Assembly: GCA_905250125.1 (NCBI GenBank)
Contig: CAJNOL010000048.1
Coordinates: 268,080 to 332,079 of the forward strand
Length of the DNA: 64,000 nucleotides
Source of the DNA: Rotaria sordida
Taxonomy: Eukaryota; Rotifera; Eurotatoria; Philodinida; Philodinidae
Reading direction: 5' to 3'
Below, piece after piece: positions 1 to 13,571 of this stretch (position 1 is the first letter of the stretch; each line of letters starts with the position of its first letter). The notes under the pieces were generated by a model. The model was not told the DNA's origin and did not search any database. It saw nothing but the letters and a program-made list of their open reading frames with translations. Position numbers and translations under genes: made by a program.

Positions 1-350
1 AATAATAACACTCATCTAAAATAATAATTTTAACTCATTTGTTTTTTATTTCTATGAATAAAATCAAAGTAATTTTATTTTATTATTATATTCACTCTCT
101 TTCTCTCTTTAAAATTGTGTATGAAAAACAGAAGAAAATCATTTTTTTTTGAAAATTCTTATATAAATGGAATGGATGCCTGATGTAAATTTAAACATTT
201 GTTTTTCTTAAAAAAAAAGAATCCTACGAACAAAACAATTCAATGTTAAGAATGAATGACAAGGAAACATGCACAATCAAAGAATATAATAAATATATGT
301 ATATATATATGTGTATGTAGAGACAGAAATAAACAACAAAAAAAAAAAAT

Positions 351-3300
351 TTAATTATAACACTGTTCAGGAAATGTATTTAACTCAGCTTCATCACCCA
401 TTGATGAATTATTAAATAAATAATTAAGTTTAATTCTCATACGAAGTTTATCTTTATTTGGATTTAAAATTTTTATTATTTGATGAATTTCTCCAGAATT
501 ATTTGCTGGTATTATTGTACTATTTGGTGGATATAATTCAATAGTAAATGTCTAAAAATGAATATAGATTTTTTTTATTTAATTAAAATATTAAAATTAT
601 TTTACTTTTGGTACAGCTGCTTTAAATATAAAATTTGTTATTGGATATTGTGTAGCATTTGTTGCTTTAGAATGAATTGTTAATAGTGTATCTTCTCGTT
701 CAAATGTAAATACAATACGTAAACCATTTTTATCTAATGCTACCATTGGTGGAATAACTAATATAAATAATTAAAAAAAAAAAAAAATTCTAGATAAAAA
801 AATATATTTTTGAAAAATATCTACTATTATTATTCAAATGATTATGTGATATATCATCACCAGAAAGTAAATCTGTAAGTGGATTTGATGATAAAGGATT
901 TTGTTGTTGTTCATGAGGATGAATAGATCCATTCGTTTGAATAGGTTCATCAAGAAGTTTTAATAAATCAACCTAACAAAAAAAAAATTAAACAATAATT
1001 CAATATTAGTGATATAGAAAAAGAAGAATTTATTTACCACAGGTTCATTCGGCGGAACATGATTTATTTGTGCATCATTTGATGGATTTTCTTCTTGATA
1101 TATTTGTTCTTGTTGTTCATTAGCATTTGGATTTGATGATGAATTACTGATAAGAACTGGCATACGTTCAACAATACTTGGTCTTAAAATGAAAAAAAAA
1201 CGATGAATTTTTTTATTACTAACGGATGATCGGGAAGTTTTTAGACAAGATGTTTATTTACTTTTGATTCACTACAAAATATTTCCAACGAGTCAAAAGC
1301 TATAAGCTGGATACTCTTTTCGAATATGGACTTACGAGAAAACCTCCTGAACTTGTCCCATTTCAATTTCAACAGATTTTTGTTTATAGATACTACCAGA
1401 GATGGAGCCGGTATGGACTTCAGACCAACAGGTCTATTGGTCTAATTTTTCTACTTTCCTCTTTTTCTAATCGAGACTCGTGCAATATTCTTATAGGTCC
1501 TAATTGATATCATACACTAAATATATAATGAAATTTCGTTAAAATTTCATGAAGGTAAATTATATAAAAAAAATAAATTTGAATACGTTTCGCATAAACA
1601 ATTCCATAATTTTTTGTGTTTTACATATTGTATCATAGCTAGAAGTGATAACAGTGGTTCGATACTAGTGTGAATTTTTAAGACGGTCGGTCTGATTTTT
1701 TTCAGATCGGTATCAGTACCGGTCGTCAAAAACCTAGACCAGTTCCATTCCTCGATATTACATAATATTCTAATCAAAATTCTATAAGACTTTTGATTCC
1801 TATTGATATTTAATTAAGTGATCACATCAGAGAACTCGTATTTTCGAAGTTCGATCTAAAACATCAGACAGTTCTACAAAATAGACGTATTAAAAATTCA
1901 ATAAAAATTATTGAAATCGGGAGAAGACAACTGACGAGGTTTCCTCGTTAGAAATTTTGTCTTAGTTTTTGTTCAAGTATAGTGAGAGACTCTTTGACAG
2001 ATCTAGAAAATTATAAGTAATGATAGTCCAACTGGTTTTTATTTACTTTATAAGTCATTTTTGAAAATTGTCGAAGTCAATAGTTTTGTAGAAAGAGTAA
2101 TTCTCCACAAAATGTAATATTGAACTAAGCTATAGCTTTACCTAAAAGAGACTACAAGCATTTTTTCAAGAGCTTCTTTCAATGTAAAACAGTTGTCGAT
2201 TTTTTCAAAAATGGGGTATTCAGGAAAAAGGAAAATTGAAATAGATTCCAAATTTTAGTTTCTAATTACAATAATGAAAATACAATAATTTGCCGTCGCT
2301 AGCTTTATATATAGTGGCGCTCAAAATTGATCGTACTGTCGAGCACAGTTTTCGGTTGTGTTTGAGGATGAAAGAAGTTCAAAATTCGACAGAATGTCCT
2401 TAAAATGGATTGTACACTTCACTAAAAATTCATGTTAAGAAAACATATTGCAAAAATATTTTTTATTGCAAAAACGAGAAAAAATTCGTTTTGTTTTTGA
2501 AATTATAAGATGAGTCGTTCTTTATTCTGACGTATATATTAGTTTTTTCTTTTTGATGAAGTATACAATCAATTTTGAGTGTCATTGTATATTTTCTTGT
2601 TTTAATTTTTCAAATACCTGATTATATTATGTTTAGTAAAAAGTGATGTATATTCAACAGCACGTGTTTGTAATTCTAAATTCATATTACATGCATAATA
2701 TGTCATTATAGATTGTATTCGACTATAAAAAAAAAAAGAAAATAATATTCTATATAATTAATTATAATAAAAAGAATTTTACTCTGAACAATTTGGAAAA
2801 CGTGTACTTAATTTCATTAATGCATTTATAGCATATTCACGTGTAACAACTGTACTTATTGACCAATTTAATACTCGTTCTAATATATCAGTTATTTCAT
2901 TTTCTGTAACCTATTTAGTAAATACTTAAATTTAAATTCATACAAAATCTATTTAGTTTACTTGAATATGTTCTTCACCGTGTGGTTGTTCATATTGTCC
3001 ATTAACAAATAAATCACCAAATTCACCTTGAAATAAATATATATATTCAGAAATAAGAATTATTGTTTTTAATTACCTAATGTCCATGATCCTACTTGAA
3101 CAAGTGGTTGTTGTGTAATATCATTTCGAATTATTTTATATAATTGACGTGCTGTATAACCATGAAGATCAGATGATGATGATATAATACCAATTAAACT
3201 TGATACAATATCATCACGAACAGAATTTCCAGCCTTAAAAAAAAAACATTAATTCAATTATGTTATCAAGAGAATTTCTTTCACAAGAGTGAATAACATA

Positions 3301-6300
3301 CAGTAGTAAGAACTTTAATCATTTGATCAACATGCCATCGTTTTGATGGTGCAAAACTATTAAAAAAAAAATCTTAAATAATCACATTCTTTGAAGATAT
3401 AAGGATCACAACGATTGAATTTCGTTTCAAGATAAATTTATTATTCTTATGTCATTATATGTAATACAATATGAAATTCTATCAGTGACATATCTAGACA
3501 TGTACTCAACTCGCTCGATCTATTTCCTGAATTTTATCTTCTCATAAGTATTGTATTATTATACTTCAATAGTTCTGTGTTAATTCTATCGAAATAATCA
3601 TAAAAGACATTTGCCTATGAAACATAAGGGAAGCCGATTCATAAGAGATTTCCTTGAGAGAAGAAAATCAAGACTAATCCGAGCAATACAACCTCATTCA
3701 ATGTCTATGATAGAAGCAAAATTGGAATTTCACTATTTTTGATTCAATGATGTCTTTTTTATTTTTATTTTCGTAAATACTTTAGTCTATTCACTCATAT
3801 GTGTACAAGCACTTCGCTTGAAATGACATTTTATGTGACAAAAAACTTCCATTTTTTTTTTACATGAATATTGATTTGTAGCGTATTTGCATTTACAATT
3901 GTATTTGTAACTGATTATTGAACCATAATTCAGACATTTTTTTTTATTAGGTTGTGACGCATACATTTATATTTATACTGCTTATCATAGGCAGTGCGTC
4001 ATCGTAGCGAGGGGAAGCAATTGTTTCCCCTAAAAAAAACAACTGTGGGGTAGCAATAAAAATTTATTGCTTCCCCTAACTACCTCCATTTTATAGATAA
4101 CTTACGCGTAATTTTACTATTTATATAGATTTGAGCGACACACCAACAAAATGATCTGTACAATTGTTCCTTCTAGAAAAATTTGATTAACCGATAGGAT
4201 GTTATTGCTTCTTCAAAAAAAAAATTGATGTTGCGCTGCTCATGCTGCTTATTGACACGAGTGCTATGACTAAAAATTTTTTTCTCATTCCACTCTACTT
4301 TTAATAAAACATGTGACTGTATGAATGAGTTTCTAATCGAATTCTAATTTTGCCCCTACATCTACGTATATCACTTTATTAATAACATTAAATCTGCTAA
4401 TGAGGAAACTACTCGAACTGATATCCACCGTTTGAGTTCCTATTAGATTCACAAGAAGATAAGAAAAAACTTAAAAGTGTTCGTGTTTATGATTAGAGTC
4501 CATCGAGCTGCTTCGAATTCGGATCCAGAAATTCTTAGACCCGGTGGACTCTATTCATGAGCCGAGTTATGACCGTTTTATTGAAACTTCGTCTATAAAT
4601 AGGCCGAGTGACTAGTAGAATATCCTGAAAGTTTCAGTTCAACAAAAGATTCCTTTGTCAATATATTGAATGTCCAAAAAATGATCGTGTGCTACAGAAA
4701 TCAAGTTTACTGGAAAATTGAACATCTCGTTAAAGAAACATTCTTTTCAGCTGATACTTTCAGGATATTGACCTGTTTATATAAGTCCTTTTAGAATTTT
4801 TCTAGTCTAGTTATGAATCTAATATGAAGTCAAACGGTGAGTATCAGTACGAATAATTTCCTCGTAAGAAATAATAACTTAAATCTTTCATTGATCATTA
4901 CCGTTCCATAGCTAAAAACATATTTGATGTACAATCTGCTTTAAATTCTGTTTCACATGTTCCAAGAAATTCTAACATTTCATTTGTCATTGTTCGTATA
5001 TTATTTGGATTGATTAATGCAAAACATAATTCCATTGCACGACTAAAATACAAAAGTTTGATGTTAAATTTTAAATTATGAAATTTTCTTTTTCCTACCG
5101 TTTAATTGATACGTCAGCATCTTTAAGACATTCAACAATTGTTGCTCGATGTCTTTGTACAGCATTTTGATCAGCATGTACAACACGTAATAATGTATTT
5201 AATGCAACATAACGAATATTTTTATCATTATTTAATAAAAATCGACCCAAAATATTTACAGCTAAAACCTTTATTCAAAAACAAAAGGAAATATATTTCG
5301 ATAAAATAAAAATTTTTACTCTTAATCCAGATTCTGATTTAATATCCATAATTGTTAAAACAGTTTCATATAAAATAGCATTTCCAACATTTTTGCTATT
5401 TTCTGTATTTGTTGATACTTGAGCAAGAATATCATTCATAGCTTCACTCGCTTCACTATCATTTCGACCTAATATACGTAATAAACGTAAAAGATGTACC
5501 TTAAATAAATAAATAATTAAAATAATGATTTTTCAAAATTAAACAAAAAAAAAAGAAGAAAAGTTTTACTTGTAAAAATGGATCACTAATTCCTGATACA
5601 TCATGTTCTGGACTATATCCAGACATAATTAAAGTTTTGAGAATACGAACAAGATTTGGTACTAACTAATCAAAAGAAAACAAAATCAAATCTTTACAAC
5701 AAGAAAAACAATTGGAACTTTTCGAAAGCTTTGTAATGCATGAGTATTTTGTTGACACATTTCAATAACAAGAGCCGTTGCGGTAAGAAGAACACCTTAA
5801 AAAAATGTGTCATTTATTCTATTTCATTAGACGACAAAAAAAAATTTTTGCTAAACAAACCATGATTTTTTTCAGTAAGTAAACTTCGCACTGAATTTTG
5901 AAAAACATCAAATTGTTCAGGAACTTTGCGTATTATACGAACAGCGCATAAAACAGCCTAAAATATAAATATCATATAAAAATATATATATATATAATAT
6001 AAATATCTATTTACTTTTTTCTTTAAATATGGATTTGTTGATTTCATTAATCTTTCAACTTCACCACCTAAATCACGACTCATTTCAGGTGAACAAATTG
6101 AACCTAATGCACATAATGCTAAACCGGTTATATATTGATTTGAATGATTTAGATCACTATAAAGAAAATATTTATTGATAATAAATTATTAATCATACAA
6201 AAAATATCATAAAAATGAATACTTTACTAAATTAGTTTAGATATAAATCGAAAAATTGAATATCAAAAATGTCAACTTTAAATAGTTCTGCAAAATGTAC

Positions 6301-8089
6301 TAAAATCTTTTTAATACTCAAGATTGAGGAAAAGAATTACAGTTACCAGAAATATAACACAAGGCTTCATTCACTGAAATTAATTATAAAAAGCTGTTAG
6401 CATAATTCCTGTGGGATTAAAATGTGAAATACGATGTAGCAGCTAGTGCTAATCAAGAGGAAATTATTTCTTCACCATCCTTTTACTTAATCATTTAAAA
6501 AGTAATTCATATATCAAGAACGCCTACGACGTTACTATGGCTACGTCTATGAAGGTCTTGGAAGGAGCTTTTAAATGATATTTTACAAAATAGATATGAT
6601 CAGATGGTTCAATATTGGTTTTGGATTATATCTTATATTGTTTTTCTCATGACTTTTAGCATATTTCTGATAAATATCAACTATGAATACTAAATTTTTA
6701 TTATGAGAAATCACTGACGAGGAAATCTGTCGAGGTATTAAATCACTTGTCGACCGAGACGATGCTTATTTCATGGATATAGAAAATTCTAGATTGGTTT
6801 AGTTTTCCGGACCTTCGTTTTTGAGATATCGAACTTGTACTAGGTTACTCGTATCTCTCAAGTCACGTGAAAAATCGACTTTCGATTTCAAACTATGCAC
6901 GAACACAATTTACTTTTACACATGAGAGAATTTCGAATATTCTACATTTCAGAATAGGAGATACTAGAAAAGTTACAACTTGTTCAATGAACTAGTCTCA
7001 TTGAGAACTTTGTACGTGTAAAATTTGAAATCGAAATTCGAATTTTCACGTCACTTGACCAAGACGAAAAATCCAGTAAAATTTCGATATTTCAAGAACG
7101 AACGCTCAGAATAACAAACCATTCTAGACTTTCCTATTACTCATCAAATGAACGTCGTTTCGGTCGAAAAGCGATTTGATACTTAGAAAAGTTCCCTTGT
7201 GAGGTATTCAGATTTTTTCAGTAACTAGATACGTCGTTTGCAATAGACATTATCGTTCTTTTCCAATTTGAATTTTTTAAGGATAACTTACTTTCTAAAA
7301 ATATATATCTTCCTGCAATAGGATTGGTTTGATACACGATGCGCTATTAGAAATATCTCAACGAGGTCAACTCGACATGTACTCAGAATCAATTTGATAC
7401 TTTTCTTTATCCATCTGATATCTACACGTTTTTACAGTCATAAGAGTTTTATCTATTTGTATTTTAATTGTTGAATAAGCATTTATATATTAATCGACAA
7501 TTTTACCATTAGTTATTTTATGTACACAGGAAGATAGATTTTCATTCTTAACAACGTACAAAATGATCATATCTTGTATTTAAACACTCATAAAATAAAA
7601 TGAATTACTTTTTCAAAGAATTTGTAATAAGTACATGAATATCTTGTCGTTCATCAAGTAATAACATAGCTCCTAAATAACCAATACGTTTATCTGTAAA
7701 ACGTGTTGATGCAATTAATTTTAAACATTCAAGCTAAAAGAAAACAAAATCGATTTAAAATTTCTTAAAAACAAAACAAAAATAAAGTCTTTATACTTGT
7801 CCAAAATGTGCTGGATAACCAAGTAATGAAACATAAAGTAATTTAGCTACATTTCGACATCTCCATGTATTATCTTCATCACGAAATGAATCTCTTATAT
7901 AAGCACATTCTTTTTGTACAACCGCACGTTCTTCAGCTGCTGTTTTAGCTGAACGTATTTGTCTTATTAAATCACGAAGTCGAACTGGAGTCGACTAGAA
8001 TTTTTGGAAAGAAAAAACAAAATACAATCTTATTTAAAACATAAAGATTTATCATTGAAACTTACCATTGATAGATCTGGAAATTTCAT
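351..8089 (-). CDS. AP1G1: AP-1 complex subunit gamma (gamma-adaptin), many exons
   Basis: Large subunit of the AP-1 clathrin adaptor, which sorts cargo at the trans-Golgi network and endosomes. Exon 1 (8066-8089) encodes MKFPDLSM and splices in phase to [14 protein letters not shown]; later exons carry [25 protein letters not shown]-type adaptin trunk sequence ([15 protein letters not shown]) and [18 protein letters not shown], all close to animal gamma-adaptin. An Asn/Pro/Gln-rich hinge (about 820-1185) precedes a C-terminal ear ending [11 protein letters not shown]...FPEQCYN and a stop at 351-353. There are roughly 19 introns. Most are 45-65 nt, but three are about 1.4-1.5 kb (1186-2620, 3360-4905, 6165-7605) and each holds inverted-repeat elements. 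The gene looks intact with no frameshift seen in the exons read. It is divergent from the Kelch gene across about 380 bp. Family assignment is firm; individual exon borders are approximate. Confidence 0.93.
2303..2590. repeat. Short fold-back element in AP1G1 intron
   Basis: The left end near 2308-2334 (GTGGCGCTCAAAATTGATCG) is repeated inverted near 2560-2588 (reverse complement GACACTCAAAATTGATTG). The element is about 285 bp and the ends resemble mariner/Tc1-type termini with TA-rich flanks. No transposase is present, so this is a non-autonomous (MITE-like) element by inference. Confidence 0.6.
4010..4078. repeat. Small palindrome AGGGGAAGCAA..TTGCTTCCCCT
   Basis: AGGGGAAGCAA at 4010-4020 and TTGCTTCCCCT at about 4067-4077 form an inverted pair, with additional GTTTCCCC and TGGGGTAGCAA copies between them, preceded by GCAGTGCGTCATCGTAGCGA. 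It is more G/C-rich than its surroundings and lies inside an AP1G1 intron. Probably a transposon end or MITE remnant. Confidence 0.5.
4397..4866. repeat. Fold-back (MITE-like) element in AP1G1 intron
   Basis: The left terminus (about 4400-4460, with GAGGAAACTACTCG, ACCGTTTGA and TATTAGATTCA) matches the reverse complement of 4805-4865. An inner pair, ATATCCTGAAAGTTTCAG at 4620 and CTGATACTTTCAGGATAT at 4751, continues the symmetry. No coding sequence. A diverged hairpin element of about 470 bp. Confidence 0.7.
6717..7225. repeat. Fold-back element with ~200-bp arms in AP1G1 intron
   Basis: The left arm 6717-6910 and right arm 7005-7225 are inverted copies with about 75-80% identity by eye. 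Landmarks are TTCTAGATTGGTTTAGTT (6788) against the complement of AACAAACCATTCTAGA (7115), GATTTCAAACTATGCACG (6885) against the complement of CGTGTAAAATTTGAAATC (7016), and an outer pair around GTCGACCGAGACGATG. The loop is about 100 bp. No ORF. Confidence 0.75.
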
Positions 8090-8469
8090 ATTTATAAATT
8101 TATTCAATCGAAATTATTTTAAAAGAAAACAAAATAATAATAATAATAATAATAAGTATTTTGTTGTATTTTCTTTTTTTGTCCTATGACTCATTCACTA
8201 CGTGGGTTACGAGTTTGCTTGTTGATTGTGATCAAACATAAGTCAACCTTGTAGAAAAAAGAGGGCGCTTTGATTTTTTATTAAAAGAAAAAAAAATATA
8301 TATATATTTCGAAATTAGACTATTTCAAATATTTCTTTTACTTTTTTATTTACATTAAAAAAAGAAAAATCATATAATTGGTTAATTAATAATTTTTTAT
8401 TTATGACTATCTAATTGTCTACCATCATCAGATGAGATAAATATAATTATTTATTAGAAAAAAATAAAA
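8090..8469. promoter_or_regulatory. Divergent AP1G1 / Kelch-gene promoter region
   Basis: 380 bp separate the AP1G1 start codon (minus) and the Kelch-gene start codon (plus), so both promoters and 5' UTRs must lie here or overlap it. The stretch contains an AAT microsatellite (about 8134-8154) and an AT dinucleotide run near 8298. No specific transcription-factor site is identified. Confidence 0.5.
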
Positions 8470-11400
8470 ATGGATGATGATGATGAACAAACAATAACTG
8501 ATTCAACTAATAAAACAATATCTGAATTAGATTTACGTACAAAAAAAGCTTATCAATTTAAAACAAGTGTACTTGAACGTTTACGTGAACAACGTAATTC
8601 AAGAGAATTTTGTGATCTTGTTCTCTGTGCTGAAAATGAAAAATTTAATGTACATAAGTAAGAACAACAACAAAAAAAAAACCATCAAACGAATAAAACA
8701 AATTGTATAATTCGATTTTTCTAGATGTGTACTTGTTGCTAGTTCGGATTATTTTGAAGCGATGATAAGTCGAAGTGGAATGCAAGAAGCAACAGCTGGT
8801 AAAAAACAAAACGTTTTTTTTTCTGATATTGATAGAAATTATTATTTTTTTGTTTTCAATAGATACTATTGAATTAAAAGATATTACAGCAAATGGATTA
8901 CGAGCTGTGCTTGATTTTATTTATACCGGTGAATTATCATTAAGTATTGAGAATATAGGTATGTTCAATGAATTGAAAGTAAAAATCAATATAAAAGTGT
9001 TTAAAATGTGACATTAAATTCAAGAATATTCGATTTTGGGAAATAAAAGATTAGTCGAACTTGTAAAATCTCTCAATATGATTAAATTTTGTTTAAAATA
9101 AGTATGTGTAAATTACCATTGTCAGATTACAGGATAATCAAATCAGAACATTATGAAAACATGTACTATAAAACGAAGTTTGTAACCAATTGAGAATTTA
9201 CAGACCGATTTGTTGGATCATTTTCAACCGATTAATAGAAATGACTTCAAAAAGAAATATCTTGCTACAATCATTTATATTTGTTAGGTTTCTCAAAGAT
9301 GAATATGTGATGGTTTTTTGTATAGCACGAAAAAAAGAACCATGTGTCCGATAGCTAAACTTCAAATCTTTAGTTTTTACATACAAACGTAAGATGTCTC
9401 TTCGAGCAACGGTCCGAACGTATATCTGACCTCTAAAGAAACTTCAATGAAACAACTAAGGCGAAAATCGGCATCTTTACGTCGCTATTTTTCTTAAGCT
9501 CATAAAACGATGACTACTTGCTAGCAAAAAATCGGATCGTTTAAGATGATGTTTCTAACGATCGGAATGATCACTCTGAGAAATTGAAAAGTTTATCAAA
9601 TATATTTCAATTAAAATAATAAAACAGTCTAGATAAATAGAAGAAAATAAAACTATTTGATAGAATATTCAAATTCACTCTCGACATGTTTTATCAGAGA
9701 AAAACGGCATATTATAATAATATTTCCACGAACCAATGTGATCTCATTACAATTCGACCATAAAGTCATAACTCATATATACTTGAACACCTTTTGCATT
9801 ATCAACAATATTTATACATGATGAAGCAAAGTTCGTAATACACTCGATTACCTTTCTATTAGTCATGTCTAAATTGATAAGGATAATATATAAATGATAC
9901 TAGTTGAACTCTATTTGAATGGATATGTCCTAGATCTATACAAAAGAATTTAGCTGAATAACTGATAAAATATTGTTTCCGAGGGAAAAACAGTAGAAGT
10001 TCGAGTCTAGAAATCTTATAAAGTTTGTCGAAGTTTTTGCTGTTCCCTCATGAAAATTTTCTAATGTAAAAGAAATAAATTAACTCAAGAATGTCTTCAT
10101 AGTTTTCAATAACGTCTTTGAAATGTTATACTTCAAAGTTTTGTATAACAACAAACTTCAGAATAGATATTTATTGATTGAATTTGAATGATATTATGAT
10201 TTAATTAATAAATATTTGATTATATATTTAGCTGAAGTACTTCGTGCAGTAACACATTTACAAGTACATCATGCAATAAAACTTTGTGAAGATTTTTTAA
10301 TTGAAGAAACAACTGTTGATAATTGTATTGATGTTCTTAGTCTTGCTGATTTATTTTCTATTCCTGTATTAGAAAAGGTTTGTTTTAATTTGATTTGTAA
10401 ATTTAAATTTTTAATAAATTTATTTAATTTTTAGATAAATAAATTTGTTTTACGTAATTTTCCTAAAGTTGCACTTAATGAAGGTTTTAAACGTTTAACA
10501 TATGAACAAATACTTTATTTAATACGTTCAAATGAATTTCGTCTTTATCCCGAAATAAAAGTTTTTGATATGTGTGTTGAATGGTTAAAATCTGACGGAG
10601 AAAATCGTATGATTTATGCAAGTTCATTAATGGAACATGTTCGTTTTCAAACAATGAAACCTGAAGAATTTAATGATTTAGTTATGTCACATGGTTTTAT
10701 GAAAACAGATCCTAATTGTATACGTTATGCATTTGAAGCATATTCGTATTTTTCATTACCAAATCGTCAATATTGTTCGACATCATCACGAAGTAAAATA
10801 CGTAATGAAGCAAGTCTTGTTTGTGTTAATGAATCAATGTATATATTAAATAAACATGATGATGTTTGGGAATATATGTGTAATTCATTAGCAACATGGA
10901 GAACATTATCACAAAAATTTGCTGTTGTTAATAATTTTCTTTATGCATGTGGAGGTTATTCAGAAAATAATCGAGAAACAACAAATGCATGTTATCGATT
11001 TGATCCAAGAACAGGTTTATGGTCTGAAATTGCAAGACTTTGTGAAAAAAGACAATTTTTTTCATTAGCTGGGTGAGTTAATACAGAAGTTGAAAAACAA
11101 AAATAAGACATAAAATAGAGTTCTTTCTTTAGGAAATTTTTATTGCTGCATTTAAGTGTTAAAGAATATAAATTGAAGTTTCTCATTTATTAACTTGATG
11201 ATATAAACTATTATCCGATCTAAGATAAAAAACAGGTTGCCATTTATCGAATAACTTCTGATAGGAACGAGATAGAGAGCTGCGATTTTCACCATTCGAA
11301 GGAGCGATGTCCGGGCCAACGGTTGGTATAGAACTCATTAAGACGAAAGATGCTTTTTATATAGGTGTTTTGAATCAACACTTTCCTTTGAGTATTTTCA

Positions 11401-13369
11401 TCAGTTTTCACAATAGTCTCAACTCAAATTATATCAAAATATAGCTTAAATCACCCTTTCTTCGCTATAAGATTATCACATATTTCATTATCTCTCAATC
11501 TCTTATTCTAAGCGGATTAAAAAAAACAAATGTTAATTTAATAACAAAAAAGGATGATTTGAGCTACATTTTGACATTATTTCAGTTAAGATTATTGTGA
11601 AAATTGGTGGAAATACTCAACGGAAAAAGTGTTGATTCAAAGGTACCTATAAACAAAAGTATCTTTCGTCTTAATATGTTCTATACCAATCGTTGGCCAG
11701 GAGATCGCTCTTTCGAATGGTAAAAATCGCAGCTCTCTCTCTCATTCCTATCAATAGTTATTCGACAAATGGTAACCTGCCTTTTATTTTGAATCGGATA
11801 ATAGTTACTCAATCTGACATTAGACAGTCATTTTGCAGCCATATTTACATTGAAGAAATATAATACATAGCAAAAGAGATCTAGTCGAGTGATAATGATC
11901 CTTTCGGTTATTGAAGTATGTTTCGACCAAAGATGCACGGGACCAAAAAAAAAGATTTGGTTCCGGTCCCGATCTCTGTTCCAGCAAACTTCAAAATTTT
12001 GTTCCTGCACATCTCTAGTTCTGACTTAAAACTTGTCTTATTAAAGTATGTATATATATCTGGGATGTATTTAGAGGTGGAAATCGAAGTAGTGTCAAAG
12101 GTATTTTCAGTTTCGCAAGCGGAAAGTTCCGTTCCATTGATATATAAATTCAATGAAGTAAAAAAAAAATTAATATTCTAAAGATGAATTAACATAGAAT
12201 TTTTGTTTTTAATTTGAACAATTTTTCTATCTTACATTTAAAATTTTACAGGATATATATATATTTTTTGTTTATTTAGTTCAAATGAATGTTTAGTTGC
12301 TGTTGGTGGGTAAGTATATGATTAATTTTTATTTTATTTTTTTTTGTTTATATTATTTCATCAATATCTTTTAGAGTTTATGGTGATAAAGGAAACTTTT
12401 ATGCTACACATCCATGTTCAACAGCAATTGAAGTATATAATATTGAAAAAGATCAATGGAGAACATTAGCATGTACAGATTTACCAATACTTAAATGGCC
12501 AGGTGCATGTGTTGCTGAAAATTTTGCTTTTGTTATTGGTGGAAAACATACTGATGGTAAAAAGAAAAATTTAAATTAAATGATTTGTAGTTTTTGAAAA
12601 TTTTTTAATTAAAAATATTTCTAGGACTTAATCATCGTTTATCAGAAAATTCTTATATGGTTGATTTAGAATCTGGTCATGTAACAATTTCTGCAGCACC
12701 ATTAACTGTTCGATTTAATCCAACTGTATTTTATCAAAATAAACGTTTAATTTTATTTGGTGGAGAAGATGATAAATATCGTTTAGCACCTTGTATTGAA
12801 ATGTATGATTTAATAACAAATCAATGGACAGAAATTGCAACTATACCTGTATCACATTCATATCAATGTATATCAAGTTCATCTATAATGGGAGATAAAA
12901 TACATTATTTACTTGAAGAACATGATGGTAAGTTTTAATTTAATCAAAACATTTCGATTAAATTCTTTTTTTTTTCTTTATTATTATAGGTCCATCAAGT
13001 GAATCATATATTCTTAAATCATCTTATTTTGATATTGAAAAACGTACGTTTGAACGTAGTGTTCAATTACCTCATCCATCAACATTAGCTAGTAAATGGT
13101 GTTCACTTGTTTTTCCTCAACAATTTCTTGATGGTTGTCAAACATTTGATAATCATGAATCACATCATCATCATCATAATCACCATCATCATCATCCACA
13201 TTATAATAATTATCCATCTGATAATGCTCCACGACATAGTCTAGGTGAAATATCAAGTGGTGGCGATGTATCAACAAGTAGTACAAATAGTGCAAGTAAT
13301 AGTCCAATGATTTATCAACGTCATAGATATTATCCTGAACATCATCATCATCGTACTTGTTCAAATTAA
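8470..13369 (+). CDS. BTB-BACK-Kelch (KLHL-type) protein
   Basis: Likely a substrate adaptor for a Cullin-3 E3 ubiquitin ligase, as is usual for KLHL proteins. Nine exons with GT..AG borders join in frame: 8470-8657, 8725-8798, 8863-8958, 10232-10377, 10435-11072, 12280-12309, 12375-12556, 12625-12927, 12990-13369, giving 678 aa. BTB spans about residues 45-150 (EFCDLVLCAENEKFNVHK, then ITANGLRAVLDFIYTGELSL). BACK follows at about 165-275 (CIDVLSLADLFSIPVLEK, VFDMCVEWLKSD). Degenerate Kelch blades run from about 310 to 600, with GG pairs in YACGGYSENN, VAVGG and ILFGGEDD. The C-terminus is a His-rich, low-complexity tail (HHHHHNHHHHHPH). The 1.27-kb and 1.2-kb introns contain repeats; the others are 55-70 nt. 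The exact vertebrate orthologue cannot be assigned. Confidence 0.9.
9190..9720 (+). repeat. Dispersed repeat copy 1 (intronic)
   Basis: This stretch inside the Kelch-gene intron is homologous in direct orientation to 18890-19445. Shared landmarks are GTTAGGTTTCYCAAAGATGA (9284 and 19086), TCTCTTCGARCRACGRTCC, AARAAAATAAAACT, and a terminal CTCTCRACAWGTTTTAT. No ORF survives. The class is unknown; it could be a degenerate DNA-transposon or retroelement fragment. Confidence 0.65.
11203..11812. repeat. Fold-back element with ~270-bp arms in Kelch-gene intron
   Basis: The left arm (about 11203-11470) starts AACTATTATCCGATC and the right arm (about 11545-11812) ends GATCGG-like ATCGGATAATAGTT. 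Matching inner blocks are ACAGGTTGCCATTT against AAATGGTAACCTG, GAGCTGCGATTTTCACC against TAAAAATCGCAGCTC, and AAGACGAAAGATGC against AGTATCTTTCGTCTT. No transposase ORF. Clear non-autonomous hairpin element. Confidence 0.85.
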
Positions 13370-13446
13370 AATTATGTTACCTTTTGTTTTTTTTCTCTCT
13401 TTTGATGTGTACATCTTATCTTATTTTTAGTCTGATTGCTTTGTGT

Positions 13447-13482
13447 ATGTATGTATGTATGTATGTATGTATGTATATATTT
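13447..13482. repeat. (GTAT)n microsatellite in Kelch-gene 3' UTR
   Basis: About eight tandem TATG/GTAT units lie 80 bp downstream of the Kelch-gene stop codon. Simple repeat, no inferred function. Confidence 0.85.
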
Positions 13483-13571
13483 ATATAAATGTATATGTTT
13501 GTCATTGCTTTTAAAGAAAATAAAAGATGATCTTATATTATTTCAGATAAGATTAAGCTATTGAAAAAAAA

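Noticed and set aside
11828..12181. Three overlapping ORFs in the Kelch-gene intron
   Set aside because: They overlap each other on both strands, lie between verified exons, and fall in repeat-like CCGGTC sequence.
13089..13364. Asp/Tyr-rich ORF on the minus strand
   Set aside because: Antisense shadow of the His-rich tail of the Kelch protein.
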